Under the pieces are notes generated by a model. The model was not told where the DNA came from and did not search any database. It saw nothing but the letters and a program-made list of their open reading frames with translations. A program made the translations under genes and the position numbers. This document shows, piece after piece, positions 11,182 through 22,977 of a stretch of 64,000 nt of DNA (the stretch's first letter is position 1; each line of letters opens with the position of its first letter). Origin of the DNA: Pyxicephalus adspersus (lineage: Eukaryota; Chordata; Amphibia; Anura; Pyxicephalidae); the NCBI RefSeq assembly GCF_032062135.1, contig NC_092859.1, positions 45,663,428-45,727,427 on the forward strand. The letters run 5' to 3'.

Positions 11182-13670
11182 GCAATATTGTGAACTTTAC
11201 CAATTCATGAAACAACATTTAGTAAGAACTGTGTATTGAACTTTGTACTCTGTAATATGATTGAATAAACCTAATCATATTACATAATACATACACTTTG
11301 GCTAATGTTCCTTTAAAATTGGAAATGGGTATTTACTTTGAACAAGAATTAGGAGTAACATTTGAAATAAAGTATTGAAAATAATGATTATGCATTATAC
11401 TATCTAGCTTTTATGAAAGTATAGGACAATACATTGGACCTGAACCCAAAAGGAAATAACTGCTGTAGTAATGGTGCCCAATCAGTACTCTGACATATTT
11501 ACCTTTTGTCTGGAATTCTTGAAAAACAGCAGGTAAAGCAGAGTGATCACCAAAATTTTACTTTATATAGGAGGGTAGATAACCCTTTTATATAAAATAA
11601 AAATTATCTTTACCACTGCAATGCTAAAGACTGAAGGGGAGTGTAGAGCTGCTCCTTCTGCACATGCCAGATCTTGAACATGCACAGAAGTGGATTTTTC
11701 CTTTTTCCATGCGAAAAAAAAGTGCTGATTTCACACATGGGCAGTGGGATCAGGACTCTTTATTTTCCAATTTACAGCAGGCTATTTCTACCGATCTCAC
11801 GCCTGTGCAGTGAGAGTTTGGGTGATATGGCCAGAAGGGATGAAGGAGGATTTCAGGACGGCACAAGCCCAAGTTGAGGATAGCTCTGGAGGGATCGGGC
11901 TCTGCAGAAGTAAAGTTAGGTGTGATTTTTTTTTTTTTTTACAGTTGTGCTTTAACTTGCTGTTGCATAGACCTAAGTACTCCAGTATACATCTACAATG
12001 TGAGACACTGCCACTGACTACAATTCTCAGGAGACTAAAAAATAAAATTTATTGATGTCACTACTGTATTGCTCCATGTCCAGCTTGCAGGAGACTCTGC
12101 CATAAGTGCAAGCAAAGCCCTGCCTCCACCAAGGCTGCCAAATACACACAAAACACACATAATACAGAACAAGAGTTTATCCAGTTTTAGGGAAATATAG
12201 GCTAAACAGAACCCATTGTTAATATCAAATACTTTGCTAGATTCCCCAGTTATAGGAAATGTATGGTTTTGTTTAAAATGGTTCTTGTTATAATAATGAC
12301 ATGTATGATGGTTAACTAAGGGAAAAAATAATACAACTTGTTTTAACATACTGAAATATAATTTCATGACATCAGACTGTTACAGAAGCCTATTTATTAA
12401 TATATTTATGAATACAAGGCTGCACTTAAATGTTTTTATATGTCACTGTGGTCCTGCTTTACCTTGCAGGCTGTGTCTTGAATTTGCGAAAACTTTAATT
12501 TATATAGAGTTGGTTAAAAAAAAAAGAAATTTAGCTTTGAAGTGAATATTTTTACCACAGTCACTTGGCTAAGTGAACAGACTAAACACCTTTAGTAAAT
12601 CAATCCCTTTCTGTGTTTTAATGTACAAAAAATATGGATTATTAACACTTCATAGGTATCAAGGATTTCAAAGATTAAGTCCACATTTGCTAATGCCTAT
12701 CTTATCTGGAGCATTCAAGAATTTAGTTGTTGCTAATGTGCCATAATTCAAGAAATATTATCTTCACAACAGCACAGATAATTCAAACAATCTATTGCAG
12801 ATATTAGGCTCATATTCTTAGTTAAAGCCAACTTAATGGATGAAGTAACATTTTAGTCAGGATATATTTATATACAAAGCTACCTCCATGATACAGAGCA
12901 ATATATATATATTAGCCACCAATTTCTAGCATCGCACACAGATTTACATAACAGCAAGTTTTTCCTTTTCAGTGTTATTTTTCCCTGGGATGTTTCTCTA
13001 GGCATAGAAAAATGCAGAATAGTGACTATTTTCTTTGAGAATATGTTGATCATGTAAATTGTTTGCATGTGTCTCAAGTAGACTTTCCCCAGATTAATTT
13101 TTACTGTATGACACAAATTACTGAATTTTTGCAAACAAATGTCACCAATCTCAAACTTTCAATTTTTGTAGCGAAAATAAAAATAACTTTCCAAATATAG
13201 TGTGATCTTTCCTGTGTTTTGATTCCCTGTCACCGGTGACATCATGTAAAAGAAAAACAGCTGGTAAACACAGAGGTATTTTTGCCCCTCTGAAAACCAA
13301 GCAACAAACAGAGAAAATATTCCTTCAAAGAATCATTCATATCTGCAAGACAATTGCTTTCCCTTTTTACGAACACAAGGAAGAAATTAGTCATAGTTCA
13401 AGAAAAATAGAAAGTCTGACTGCATTTTACCTTCACCATGGATACTGAAAAAGGTTGTTAATGTACATGGTGCGCAGTTGTTCTTTTTGGTTAAAAGTGT
13501 AAATTTCAGCCTAGATATTTCTACATCATCTGAATGTTTTTCTCAGGTTTAACAGACCTCAAACTGAACGTTCAAGACAATTTCAAGCAACGCTATATGT
13601 AATATATTATATTCCGAACTAATCAGTAAGGAAGAAGTAACAAAGAAAAAAAGGATAAAATATTTCTCAC
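11182..13670. other. Intergenic with possible interspersed repeats
   Basis: About 11560-11960 looks like an interspersed element (GC-richer, ending in a T run and a CTTTAACTT end). About 12550-12610 has the wording TAAGTGAACAGACTAAACAC and AGTAAATCAATC, which recurs at 32.9-33.5 kb and 38.9-39.3 kb, so it is probably a repeat family. No gene recognised. Confidence 0.45.
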
Positions 13671-15043
13671 CTTGCTTGAATTATTTACACAGCTTGCATC
13701 CGAAGTACTATCATTGTCTTTTACAAAATCCTTTAACTGAGGGAAATCCAGAGATTGCAGAAAAGCAGAATCCCGCTGTTGTGGGGCTGGGGGCACATTA
13801 GTTTGGTAAGATTGTCCTTGTGCTCCTGGAGGAACCATTTTTTACCTGTTCTGATCTTAAAAGGTAATTGTGGTGACATATCTAATTGTACTTCACCGTT
13901 TTTCCCAGAATCCTTATCTCTTACATTTATTACTCCTACAGTTGTTCCTAGTGCTATATTTTCTGGAATTTCATTTGTCAAAGGAGAAAAAGACATTTCT
14001 GGGGAATTATCATTGACATCTTCTATTTCTACCTGAACCAGACAGTTTCCTATTAATCTGGGTAATCCTTTATCTTCTGCTTTTATTGATAATTCATGAA
14101 AATTTAACTCTTCATAATCTATATTTCCTTTAGTAAAGATTTCTCCACTATGCTGGTCCAAATCAAATAACTCCCGCGAGGTTTCTGAAGTGTGACTGTC
14201 AAAATAATATTGAATTTCACCATTTGCACCCTCATCAAGATCTGTTGCATTTAATAAGAATACAACTGTATTTAAAGGGAGATTTTCTTTTAGCTTGATC
14301 TTATAAACTGACTGATCAAAGACTGGTGGATTATCATTAATATCTAATACTTTTATTGTGATATGACATGATCCTGATCTCGCTGGTTCTCCTCCATCTA
14401 TAGCAGTGAGAATAAGATTGTGTTCTTGTTTTTCCTCCCTATCTAACACCTTCTCTAATATAAGCTGAGGGATGAGAGTTCCATCCTTACGATTCTTTAC
14501 AGACAATGAGAAATAAGGATTTGTATTTAATATGTACTGACTAACACCATTAACACCAACATCTAGATCTTTTGCAATTTGTAAAGCAAACTGAGTACCT
14601 GAAACTGTAACTAATTCTGTAATTTCAATAGGATAATCATTATTTAAGAAGAAAGGAGAATGATCATTGATATCCTGAATCTCTATGTCTAAACTAAAAT
14701 ATTCTAAAGGATTTTCAGCAACCACCTCTAAATGCAGCACACAGTTCACATTGGATCCACACAGGATCTCCCTATCAATCCTGTCATTAACAACCAAACC
14801 TCCATTTTCCTTATTTACAGTAAAATATTTTTGGTATTTTTCAGAAGATAAATGTAATCTGCGCTGTGAAATATCTGTACGTTTTATGCCCAGATCCTGA
14901 GCTACATTTCCTACCCATGTCCCTGGATCAGACTCCTCCACAATAGAATAACGAAGCTGCCCAGAGACCCAGCCCCAGCTACAAAGGAGAAGGGAGAAAG
15001 CTACTTGCCATTTCCAGCAAAGATAGCAGCCTCTGATGTCCAT
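13671..15043 (-). pseudogene. Protocadherin gamma-type variable exon with an internal deletion (EC5 to TM lost)
   Basis: ATG at 15041-15043 and donor AGCAAG|GTGAGA at 13671 are both intact. EC1 to early EC4 read without interruption up to QLPFKIRTGKK (about residue 400). The sequence then jumps to the cytoplasmic ATGGTTCCTCCAGG (MVPPGAQG) near 13838. About 1.07 kb coding for the rest of EC4, EC5, EC6 and the TM helix is missing compared with the exon at 8467-10914. The join changes frame, so translation runs 30-odd foreign residues and stops at 13733. The cytoplasmic part remains open in its own frame (PQQRDSAFLQSLDFPQL). Even if read, the product would lack a membrane anchor. Clean flanks make a recent deletion or an assembly fault the likely causes. 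Confidence 0.88.
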
Positions 15044-15187
15044 ATCTTACAATGTTGCCTTGATTTTTGATGAAACATAGATCCTGTGTTATTCACAATG
15101 CCTGTAGTGGACAAAATCCTCGTTTCCCCAGTGAAAAAATAATCCATCCATAGAAAATCACATCCATAGCATTGCCTTCACTATACA

Positions 15188-15321
15188 GCAGCTCTTCTTT
15201 GTGTGTGAGGAAAGATGGGAGGGTGAATCACTGAGCCAGGGGGAGGAGAGTGCAGCAGTGTAGGCTTAGCTTGATTTGATCTAGATGTGAGGTTTAACAT
15301 GCTAAGCCTGCTCTCTACTGG
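15188..15321 (-). promoter_or_regulatory. Promoter of exon 13671-15043: conserved block plus CTCF-like site
   Basis: GCAGCTCTTCTTTGTGTGTG from 15188; conserved block at 15217-15249; CTCF-like core at 15308-15321 (minus CCAGTAGAGAGCAG, with GAG for GGG in the centre), 265 bp from the ATG. The promoter is intact although the exon is broken. Confidence 0.72.
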
Positions 15322-16429
15322 CCAACAATATAAACTTCATCCACCAATGTGTAGAATAAGTATTGCAAAAAAATTGGTAAATGTGATATAATATGTACTA
15401 CTAAAAAAATGAACTGAAAAAATGTTCAATTTTCGTATTAATACCTGACATTTAGGTAGTGGCAAAAAATATGTTCTACACTGTCAAAATAAGAAGTTTC
15501 TTATTGTGGAAAATTAGTGTTGTACACTTGCTGGACTACAGTATCCTTCCAGAAAAAATATTTATAGAAAAGTTATAGAAAGAAATTATATTACCTAGAA
15601 ATGCAGTCTGATTATTTGTTGACAGTGAAAAATAATTACAAAAACAACATTAACTTAAAAACTTAACAAATGAAGATGTATTTAAATGCCATTAAAATAC
15701 AATTGTGTGCAAATCATGTGTTATTAAAGTTGTGTTCACATTGACATATAAAATAATGTCTATTACATAAGGAATGCACTATGTTACACACATTCTTGTG
15801 TATGTATTGTTTTTTATTTTTTTTTAGTCCTTTATGTACACTTTTTCATGTTAACTATATATTTCTAGGCACTAGTACCGAACTTGAACTTACAAACATT
15901 TACATGGGTTAGGGTTGTGTTTCTGATAGACAACAAAGTGATAGTGTGTACATTTATATACTATTTGTGCATTATTGTATATTATTTGTATATATTCTTG
16001 TTTTTGATGGTGTTTAATTGTGTGACTTTTTCCGAATGCTTTCTTTATTATCTTTATTAAAAAAATGAATGCCCCCCAAACAGTATTCTTATATTTTAAA
16101 TAACTTTAACACAGTGCTTGAAAAATCATGTTTTTGAAAACGTTTACATAGTTTCACTATTAGTTTTAGAGTTTTCTTGTCATCTGAGATTGCAATGTAT
16201 TTACATAAGAGTAGCCAGCTGATATGAACAATATAGTCTTATCAGGCAAAGCAAATTAAAAAGGACTCTATGCTCAACAATACTTTTGCTGAGATGCAGG
16301 AAATAATTTATGAATTAAAGAAAAGCTAAACTCCAGGTAAGTATTAAACACACAAAAATGTAACTAAGGATTAAATATTTAGTAGTATTTAGTATATAAT
16401 TATCAGCATCCTAAAATTTCCAGTGCTTA

Positions 16430-17450
16430 TCTTTTTTTGACTTCCACGCAGAGCCACTAGCATATTTTCTTCATTTGCTCCAGAGTAAAATCCTTACTTT
16501 TATTCGGGGCATGCAGTGATACACTTCTCGTACTTATCGTACTAATATGCAAGGGGGCTTGGGGGTTCCAGTACTCTCCAAATATTACACAGCAGATCAC
16601 TTTGCTCCCCTTGCCCAGATGCACACCCGCTGAGATACTCCACTGTGGGTTATAAATAGATATAGTGGACTGTGAGATTTTTATCTCTTATTTGGTTAGT
16701 TTTCAACTAACCTGACATAGTCCACGGCTCTGACATTCTCCTTTGGTCTGAGATTCAGGTAAGTTTTTGGGTGGGGGGCAGTCTTGTATTGCCTTATTTA
16801 CAATTGCTTCCTACCTTAAGATGCTTTCATTTTTGCTGCCGATATGGACTCCCCCACTGCTTTTGCTTGGTGGATTTATGAGGAATTTACTGATGTTTAC
16901 TCTTATGTGATGACCAGCGTAGTGAAACTGTTTTCACACTAATTTTGAAGCTCCAGCAAGCAAAATATTTAGATACTTATTGTTAAAGGGATTCCTTACT
17001 TACCTAATCCAATCCTTACTAAATTATTCTAAAACTCTCCCTACCATCTCATACAGTATATGCAGTGATGGGAAGAAGAGCTTTCTATCAAACCCTTTGA
17101 TTAGGAGGAGATTTGGGCCTCTACTGGAGAGTACTCTCCTAATATCTTGGCTTTGCAAAACTCCTATATGGTCCTTTAAATGGTACCTTACCCCTATCAA
17201 GATTGCAAAATTTGTCCCTGGTTACTTCTTCCCATTGCTTCAGACAATGTAGGTTTTGTGGCTTATACAAAGTGGTTGTGTCCTTGTGTGGTTCTGGATA
17301 TTGCATTCCTTTGGTGCACAAAAATGTACAGAAATCTTTGTCATCAGTTATGGAGCTGTGGTCCAAAGAATTAAAGACATAAGGATCAATAGGAAGTTGA
17401 CCTTTATCACTTTAGATAAAATTGCTAGGTTTCTTGCAATCTCGTCACCA
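16430..17450 (+). mobile_element. Degraded LINE (L1-like) ORF2 3' relic
   Basis: Around 17170-17330 the plus strand, read across frames, gives FKWYLTPIKIAKFVPG, then C.FCG.Y and a hydrophobic segment, resembling the C-terminal part of L1-type ORF2 proteins (W-Y-LTP followed by a Cys-rich stretch). Frameshifts split it, so it is inactive. The left limit is uncertain. Confidence 0.45.
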
Positions 17451-17560
17451 TGAATTGATTATACTATGGCCAGGCTAGCAACATTAGTGCTTTGTTATAT
17501 TATACTAGGTCCCTCACCCAGATACTCTGTTGTGCCTTCTGACACTATCTCCCCCTATAA

Positions 17561-17721
17561 ACAAATAAATGAAGAAGGAAGAAAGAGGGGGATTCGTGGC
17601 TAAATAATTTTAAGTGTATTTCAACACAAGAATACAAAACAGTTTTGTATTCCTGTGTTGAAGTACACCCAAAATTATTTAGCCTTAAATCCCCCTCTTT
17701 CCTTCTTCTTCATTTATTTGT
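17561..17721. repeat. Near-perfect inverted repeat, 80-bp arms, almost no loop
   Basis: 17561-17640 and 17642-17721 are reverse complements at about 90 percent by eye. Each arm starts from ACAAATAAATGAAGAAG at the outside and meets at GAATACAAAAC / GTTTTGTATTC. It would form a long hairpin. It could be a foldback element, or a duplicated inverted arm of a repeat. Confidence 0.9.
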
Positions 17722-18239
17722 TTTTACCTTCAAGGGGATAGTAACCATTGAATGACCAATCAAACCCTACAACAGGAGTCTAACCTCACTATACCTATAC
17801 TATTTCCCTCTATTTATTCTCTTTTCTTCTATTTTTCCTTCTCGCTGAATTTTCATTTTTTTTCAGTTCTGTCACTTCCTAGTATATTATCATATCATCT
17901 AATATAGTATACCAGAAGGAGAGAGATGGGAGCCAATATTTCAGCTTAACATTTACTGTATGGGCCCTGGCCCCCTATATTCCCTGATACACTTGTTCCT
18001 TTTTCTCCTTGGTAATAGCATCATACATTTTTACATTCTTATAAAATGATTGTCTGCATTTTGGAAGTTTTATTAGATATCTCAGGGAAATTTTGCAAAC
18101 TGTTTCTTTGCCCTAATATGTCATTGATATGTCTGTTGTATGCTTTCTTGGTGATCATAACATATTTTTTTTCTTTTCTGAGCATTTTTTTCTACTCTTC
18201 TGTATATTGTTTTATATGTAATTTTAATTTTATTAAAAA

Positions 18240-19290
18240 TAGTAAAAGAAAGCAACATGCTAGAGTGTTGCAATTTTCAAATAAGTCACCTAAATACATA
18301 TATACTATATTTGAAAACCAAATCCACAAAAGCAAAGAGCACAATTAAAGTGTAGCATGTTAAAATAAAAAAATGTCCTTGTTTAGGCTTAGCTTTTCTT
18401 ATAACACAAGACTTACACTGAATAAAAATAAAACTCACCAAAAAACAAATAAATATTTGTTCCTGTACACAGTAAAAAGATAAGCCACAAAAACCAGTGG
18501 GGAAAAATGTCCAAAAACAATGCTTAAAATGCTACCAGAGGACTACAGAAAATCAGAGAACTATCATCAGAAGAAGTGTCGAACCAGCCACAAAGGTATT
18601 CATTTTCTTTCATATATAGGGTTCCCTTTAAGGTAAGACTGGCAAATATTCTGACATAATAAACACACAAGCAGGTAGCCGTGCACAATCTATGCTAATC
18701 CATGCACAAATGTATACAAAATGTATGCAATATATTGTAAATAGTGAGGTATACACAAACAACTTGATAATAGTTATTATTTATTACACCCTTGCAGTTG
18801 GATTGGTACTATTAAGTTTGTAAGACCTGTACTGTCACTATTTTTTGTTGTTTTGGTTACCCTTTTTTAAAAAATTCACAGAATGAATATAAACACTATA
18901 ATCAGCCAATAATCACTTCCTATACAGTCTCACAACACAATAAAAAAACAAAGAACTTATACTGCACTAATAAAACAAGTATACTTTGTAATGATTGGCT
19001 ATGGTATTGGTTCATTCATCACTTAATCATTATAATTATATTCAAAAGTATTTATCAATTATTTAAAAATGTATAGGTTCTTTTAAATTAATTACACAGA
19101 TTAGGAATAAAAACTTACAACTCTGGTTAAAGCTAAAACTATGTGATGCATATAGGTACATCTGACCAAATTTGGTTAGTATAATAAATTTGCAGTTATC
19201 AGCATGTTTTAGAATTTTAAAAATTACAAATCAAAACCTGACATACTTCCAAATAAATAAAAGAAAGTAAATTATTGAAGATTTAAATTG
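18240..19290. repeat. Paralogous 3' flank (copy 1), partner at 21800-22970
   Basis: Shares ordered, diverged stretches with 21800-22970, for example GAGAACTATCATCAGAAG / GAGAACTATTATCATCAGAAG, CAAGCAGGTAGC, ATGTATACAAAATG and CTTGATAATAGTTATTATT. It lies at the same distance downstream of its exon as the partner does, which supports tandem duplication of an exon together with its flank. Confidence 0.75.
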
Positions 19291-19298
19291 TAACTCAC

Positions 19299-20209
19299 CT
19301 TGCTTGAATCATTTAAACCACTTGAATCCAATGTGCTATCATTGTCTTTAACAAGTTCCCGTAACTGGGGAAAATCCAGAGATTGCAGAAAAGCAGAATC
19401 CCGCTGTTGTGGGGCTGGGGGCACATTAGTTTGGTAAGATTGTCCTTGTGCTCCTGGAGGAACCATTCTGATCTTAAAAGGTAATTGTGGTGACATATCT
19501 AATTGTACTTCACCGTTTTTCCCAGAATCCTTATCTCTTACATTTATTACACCTACAGTTGTTCCTAGTGCTATATTTTCTGGAATTTCATTTGTCAAAG
19601 AAGAAAAAGACATTTCTGGGGAATTATCATTGACATCTTCTATTTCTACCTGAACCAGACAGTTCCCTATTAATCTCGGTAATCCTTTATCTTCTGCTTT
19701 TATTGATAATTCATGAAAATTTAACAGCTCATAATCTATATTTCCTTTAATAAAGATTTCTCCACTATGCTGGTCCAAATCAAATAACTCCGGTGAGGAT
19801 TCTGAAGTGTGACTGTCAAAATAATATTGAATTTCACCATTTGCACCCTCATCAAGATCTGTTGCATTCAATGACAATACAACCGTATTCAAAAGTAGAT
19901 TTTCCTTTAGTTTGATCTTATATATTGACTGGTTAAAGACTGGTGGATTATCATTAATATCTAATACCTTTATTGTGATATGACATGATCCTGATCTTGC
20001 TGGGTCTCCTCCATCTATAGCAGTCAGAATAAGATTGTGTTCTTGTTTTTCCTCCCTATCTAACACCTTCTCTAATATCAGCTGAGGGATGAGAGTTCCT
20101 CCTCCACAATAGAATAACGAAGCTGCCCAGAGACCCAGCCCCAGCTACAAAGGAGAAGGGAGAAAGCTACTTGCCATTTCCAACACAGATAGCAACCTCT
20201 GATGTCCAT
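19299..20209 (-). pseudogene. Protocadherin gamma-type variable exon with two internal deletions
   Basis: ATG at 20207-20209; donor AGCAAG|GTGAGT at 19299. After the signal peptide and QLRYSIVEE the sequence jumps to GAACTCTCATCCCTC (late EC2). This loses most of EC1-EC2, shifts frame and stops at 20078-20080 after 43 codons. Late EC2, EC3 and early EC4 are then clean to PFKIR. A second jump near 19466 joins PFKIR directly and in frame to MVPPGAQG, removing EC4 (rest), EC5, EC6 and the TM helix. About 1.5 kb is missing overall. The second join lies at the same 3' point as in the exon at 13671-15043. Its EC3 is close to that neighbour's, so the two are tandem duplicates. Confidence 0.88.
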
Positions 20210-20344
20210 ATTTTAAAATGTTGCCTTAATTTTTGATGAAACATAGATCCTGTGTAATCCACAATGCCTGTAGTAGACAAAATCCTCTTTTCACCAATGA
20301 AGATATAATCCATCCATAGAAAATCACATTGTCTTCACTATACA

Positions 20345-20477
20345 GCAGCTCTTCTTTGTGTGTGAGGAAAATGGGAGGGTGAATCACTGAGCCAGGGGGA
20401 GGAGAGTGCAGCAGTGTAGGCTTAGCCTGAATATATCAGGCTTTAAAGCTAAACATACTAAGCCTACCCTCTTGTGG
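20345..20477 (-). promoter_or_regulatory. Promoter of exon 19299-20209: conserved block plus strong CTCF-like site
   Basis: GCAGCTCTTCTTTGTGTGTG from 20345; conserved block at 20373-20405; CTCF-like core at 20464-20477 (minus CCACAAGAGGGTAG), 255 bp from the ATG. Fully preserved before a clearly broken exon. Confidence 0.78.
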
Positions 20478-21217
20478 CCATTAATATGAACAGCATCCAT
20501 CAAATTATTGTTAGGATAATACATTCTTTTTTACTTTTATTTGTTTATTATAAAGACTAGATAAAACGGGTATTTAATGCTGTCCTTTTTTTTATAAATA
20601 CTTGATAGTTTGTTAATAAAAAAGTGATAATCAAAATAACAACTTTCTAGTTCCGGAAAAACAGTGTGGTACACTTGCTAGTTTTCAGTATTCTTCTATC
20701 TCTATCCGTAAAGTTCTATTGCTTTGCAGTGTGTTTGTCAGGCTAGCAGTGGACGTCCTTACAAGGGGGTAGGAACATAGTGATAACTTTACAATGCACC
20801 ACTGCTTCTTCCTTGTCTACCGATCAGACAAGTGAAGGAGAGATGACTAACAAAAACATCATCAGTCATTTTTTTATACAGTCACAAGAGGGGAAATCCT
20901 TCTTAATTAATACTTATTTTGAACTAAATGTAAATACCATAATATGGATAAGTACCAATACCATTATTAATAAAATATAGTATAATAAAATAATAATATT
21001 AAAAAAAATATAGTAAATGCTAAAACTGTGTATATTAAAAGGGTGGTTCCCACTTTTTTTTTACATCATAATCTTTCAACACTAAATAGTAAACAAATAC
21101 CTCACAACTAATAACAAACTTTTGCCAAACTCTGACTACCCCTGACATTGAGATTATGAGCCTGGGACTCATTGGCTGCAGACAAGGTAAAACCCCAAAA
21201 TAAAGGTGTAACATATT

Positions 21218-21440
21218 GGGGCTAATTTACTAAAGCTCTCCAAAGCTAGAGAGGATACACTTTCATAAGTGAAGCTGGGTGTTCAAGCAAACATGGAATG
21301 GATCTGGTCCAGGATTGAAAACATTTGCTAACAAATATTAAATTAATTTTAAGAAATCCATTCCAGGTTTGCTGGATCACCCAGTGTCACAGATGAACGT
21401 GTATCCTCTTCAGCCTTGGAGAGCTTTTATAAATCAGGGC
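21218..21440. mobile_element. MITE-like element with terminal inverted repeats of about 90 bp
   Basis: The left end GGGGCTAATTTACTAAAGC and the reverse complement of the right end (GCCCTGATTTATAAAAGC) match. The match continues through GCTCTCCAA..GAGGATACAC..TTCAT and the TGGAATGGAT region. TATT flanks both ends (21214-21217 and 21441-21444), a plausible 4-bp target duplication. No transposase is present. I recall similar sequences as abundant in ranoid frogs, but this is memory and not a search. Confidence 0.8.
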
Positions 21441-21799
21441 TATTAAATAGGAAGATGGGAACTTGTCATGTAGGTGCTGGAGTTTCAGAAGAATGTGAAA
21501 GCCTTTTAGATATTTGTACCTAATTGGTGTTATCTACAGTAGGAATCTAATAAGTCTAACTGCATTTATTATTTAGAATCATATTACTAGGCTCTTCCAT
21601 AACTTATGCCATATTTCCACCCATCAAGAGGCCCTTTTTATTGTCTCTAGTAAAATCCATTAAATTATTAATTAGGACATTATTACCTATCACTGCCACT
21701 ATGTTGGCAACATATAACAGTAATAACAAATGAAAACTGGAAAATGAATTGTCATTATATTATCTCAAAGAAATGTGTCAAATATTTACTGTATCCCAA

Positions 21800-22970
21800 C
21801 TTGTAAGAAAGCAACAAGCCAGAATGTAGCAATTTTCAATACACACATAGGGTCTTATTTATTACAGCTATAGGATTTTCAGTCCATGGCCAGATCCACT
21901 CCTGGTTTTTAGAACACAAATCAAAGAGCAAAATTAAAGTGTAAGGGCATGTTAAAATGAAGTTTTTTGTATAGGCTCAGCTTTATCTACAACATAACAT
22001 TTACACAGAATTTAGAATAAAAATATTACCAAATAAATAGTTGTACCGGTATACAGAGATCAGCCTAACGTAGTAGTGGAAAAAATGTCCAAAAACAATG
22101 ACTAATGACAATGGTAAAATGCAATTGGAGGATTAGACTGATAACCAGAGAACTATTATCATCAGAAGTAGTTCTACATCAAAAAAAGAACAATTCTTTC
22201 CTATCCAAGGTCCCTTTAAGGATAGACTGACAAACATTCTGAACATAACAAACACACCAAGCAGGTAGCTGTGTGCCATGCATGAAAATCCATGGATAAA
22301 TGTATACAAAATGCATGCAATATATTGTGTGTAGTGAGCTATATACAGATAAACTGATAATAGTTATTATTCATTTATTAAAACCGTGTAGTGCTCGTCC
22401 ATAACTTTTAAATGTCTACAACTTGTAAACTGAAGGATAAAAAGAAAACAACTGTTGAAACAAGATTACTTTGCAACACCTGTATTGTTCTTTTATTTTG
22501 TTGTTGACGTTGTTGTTGTGCTTCCTAGCCTACTTTATGAACAATCACTTTATGAACACTTTATTCAGCCCATGAACTCCATCTATAGAGTCTCACAACA
22601 AAGAGAAAACAAAGCACCTATACTGCACCAATAAAATGAAATTACTTTGTAATGATTGGATATGTTATTTATTTATTCATTAATTTATTCATACCATAAT
22701 AAATTGTATATAACATTATTTTATTAATCATAGCCTATTTCAAAATAAATTACACAAATTATTACACAAACTAAGAATAAAAATTACTACTCTGGATAAA
22801 GATGAAGCCATATAATACATATAGGTACATCTGGCAGAATCTATTTAGTAAAACACGCTAGCATGCAGGTGCATCAGCGTGTTTTATGATTTCACGAATA
22901 ATAAAAAATTACACAACAATAAAAAATACCATATTTCCAATTACATACAGTAATTGTAGATTTAAACTAA
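21800..22970. repeat. Paralogous 3' flank (copy 2), partner at 18240-19290
   Basis: Same order of conserved segments as 18240-19290, including TAGCAATTTTCAA, GAGAACTATTATCATCAG, AAGCAGGTAGCTGTG and AATATATTGT. Small indels separate the two, suggesting the duplication is older than the almost identical exon 3' ends would imply. That fits later homogenisation of the exons. Confidence 0.75.
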
Positions 22971-22977
22971 AACTCAC

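Larger units (their letters stand above)
15322..19298. other. Intergenic: LINE-like relic, large foldback, duplicated 3' flank
   Basis: 15322-16400 is AT-rich with no recognised content. 16430-17450 is LINE-like, 17561-17721 is an 80-bp-arm inverted repeat, and 18240-19290 is paralogous to 21800-22970. These are entered separately. Confidence 0.6.
20478..22977. other. Intergenic: MITE-like element and duplicated 3' flank
   Basis: Contains the MITE-like element at 21218-21440 and the paralogous flank at 21800-22970, entered separately. The rest (20478-21200) is AT-rich with nothing recognised. Confidence 0.55.
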
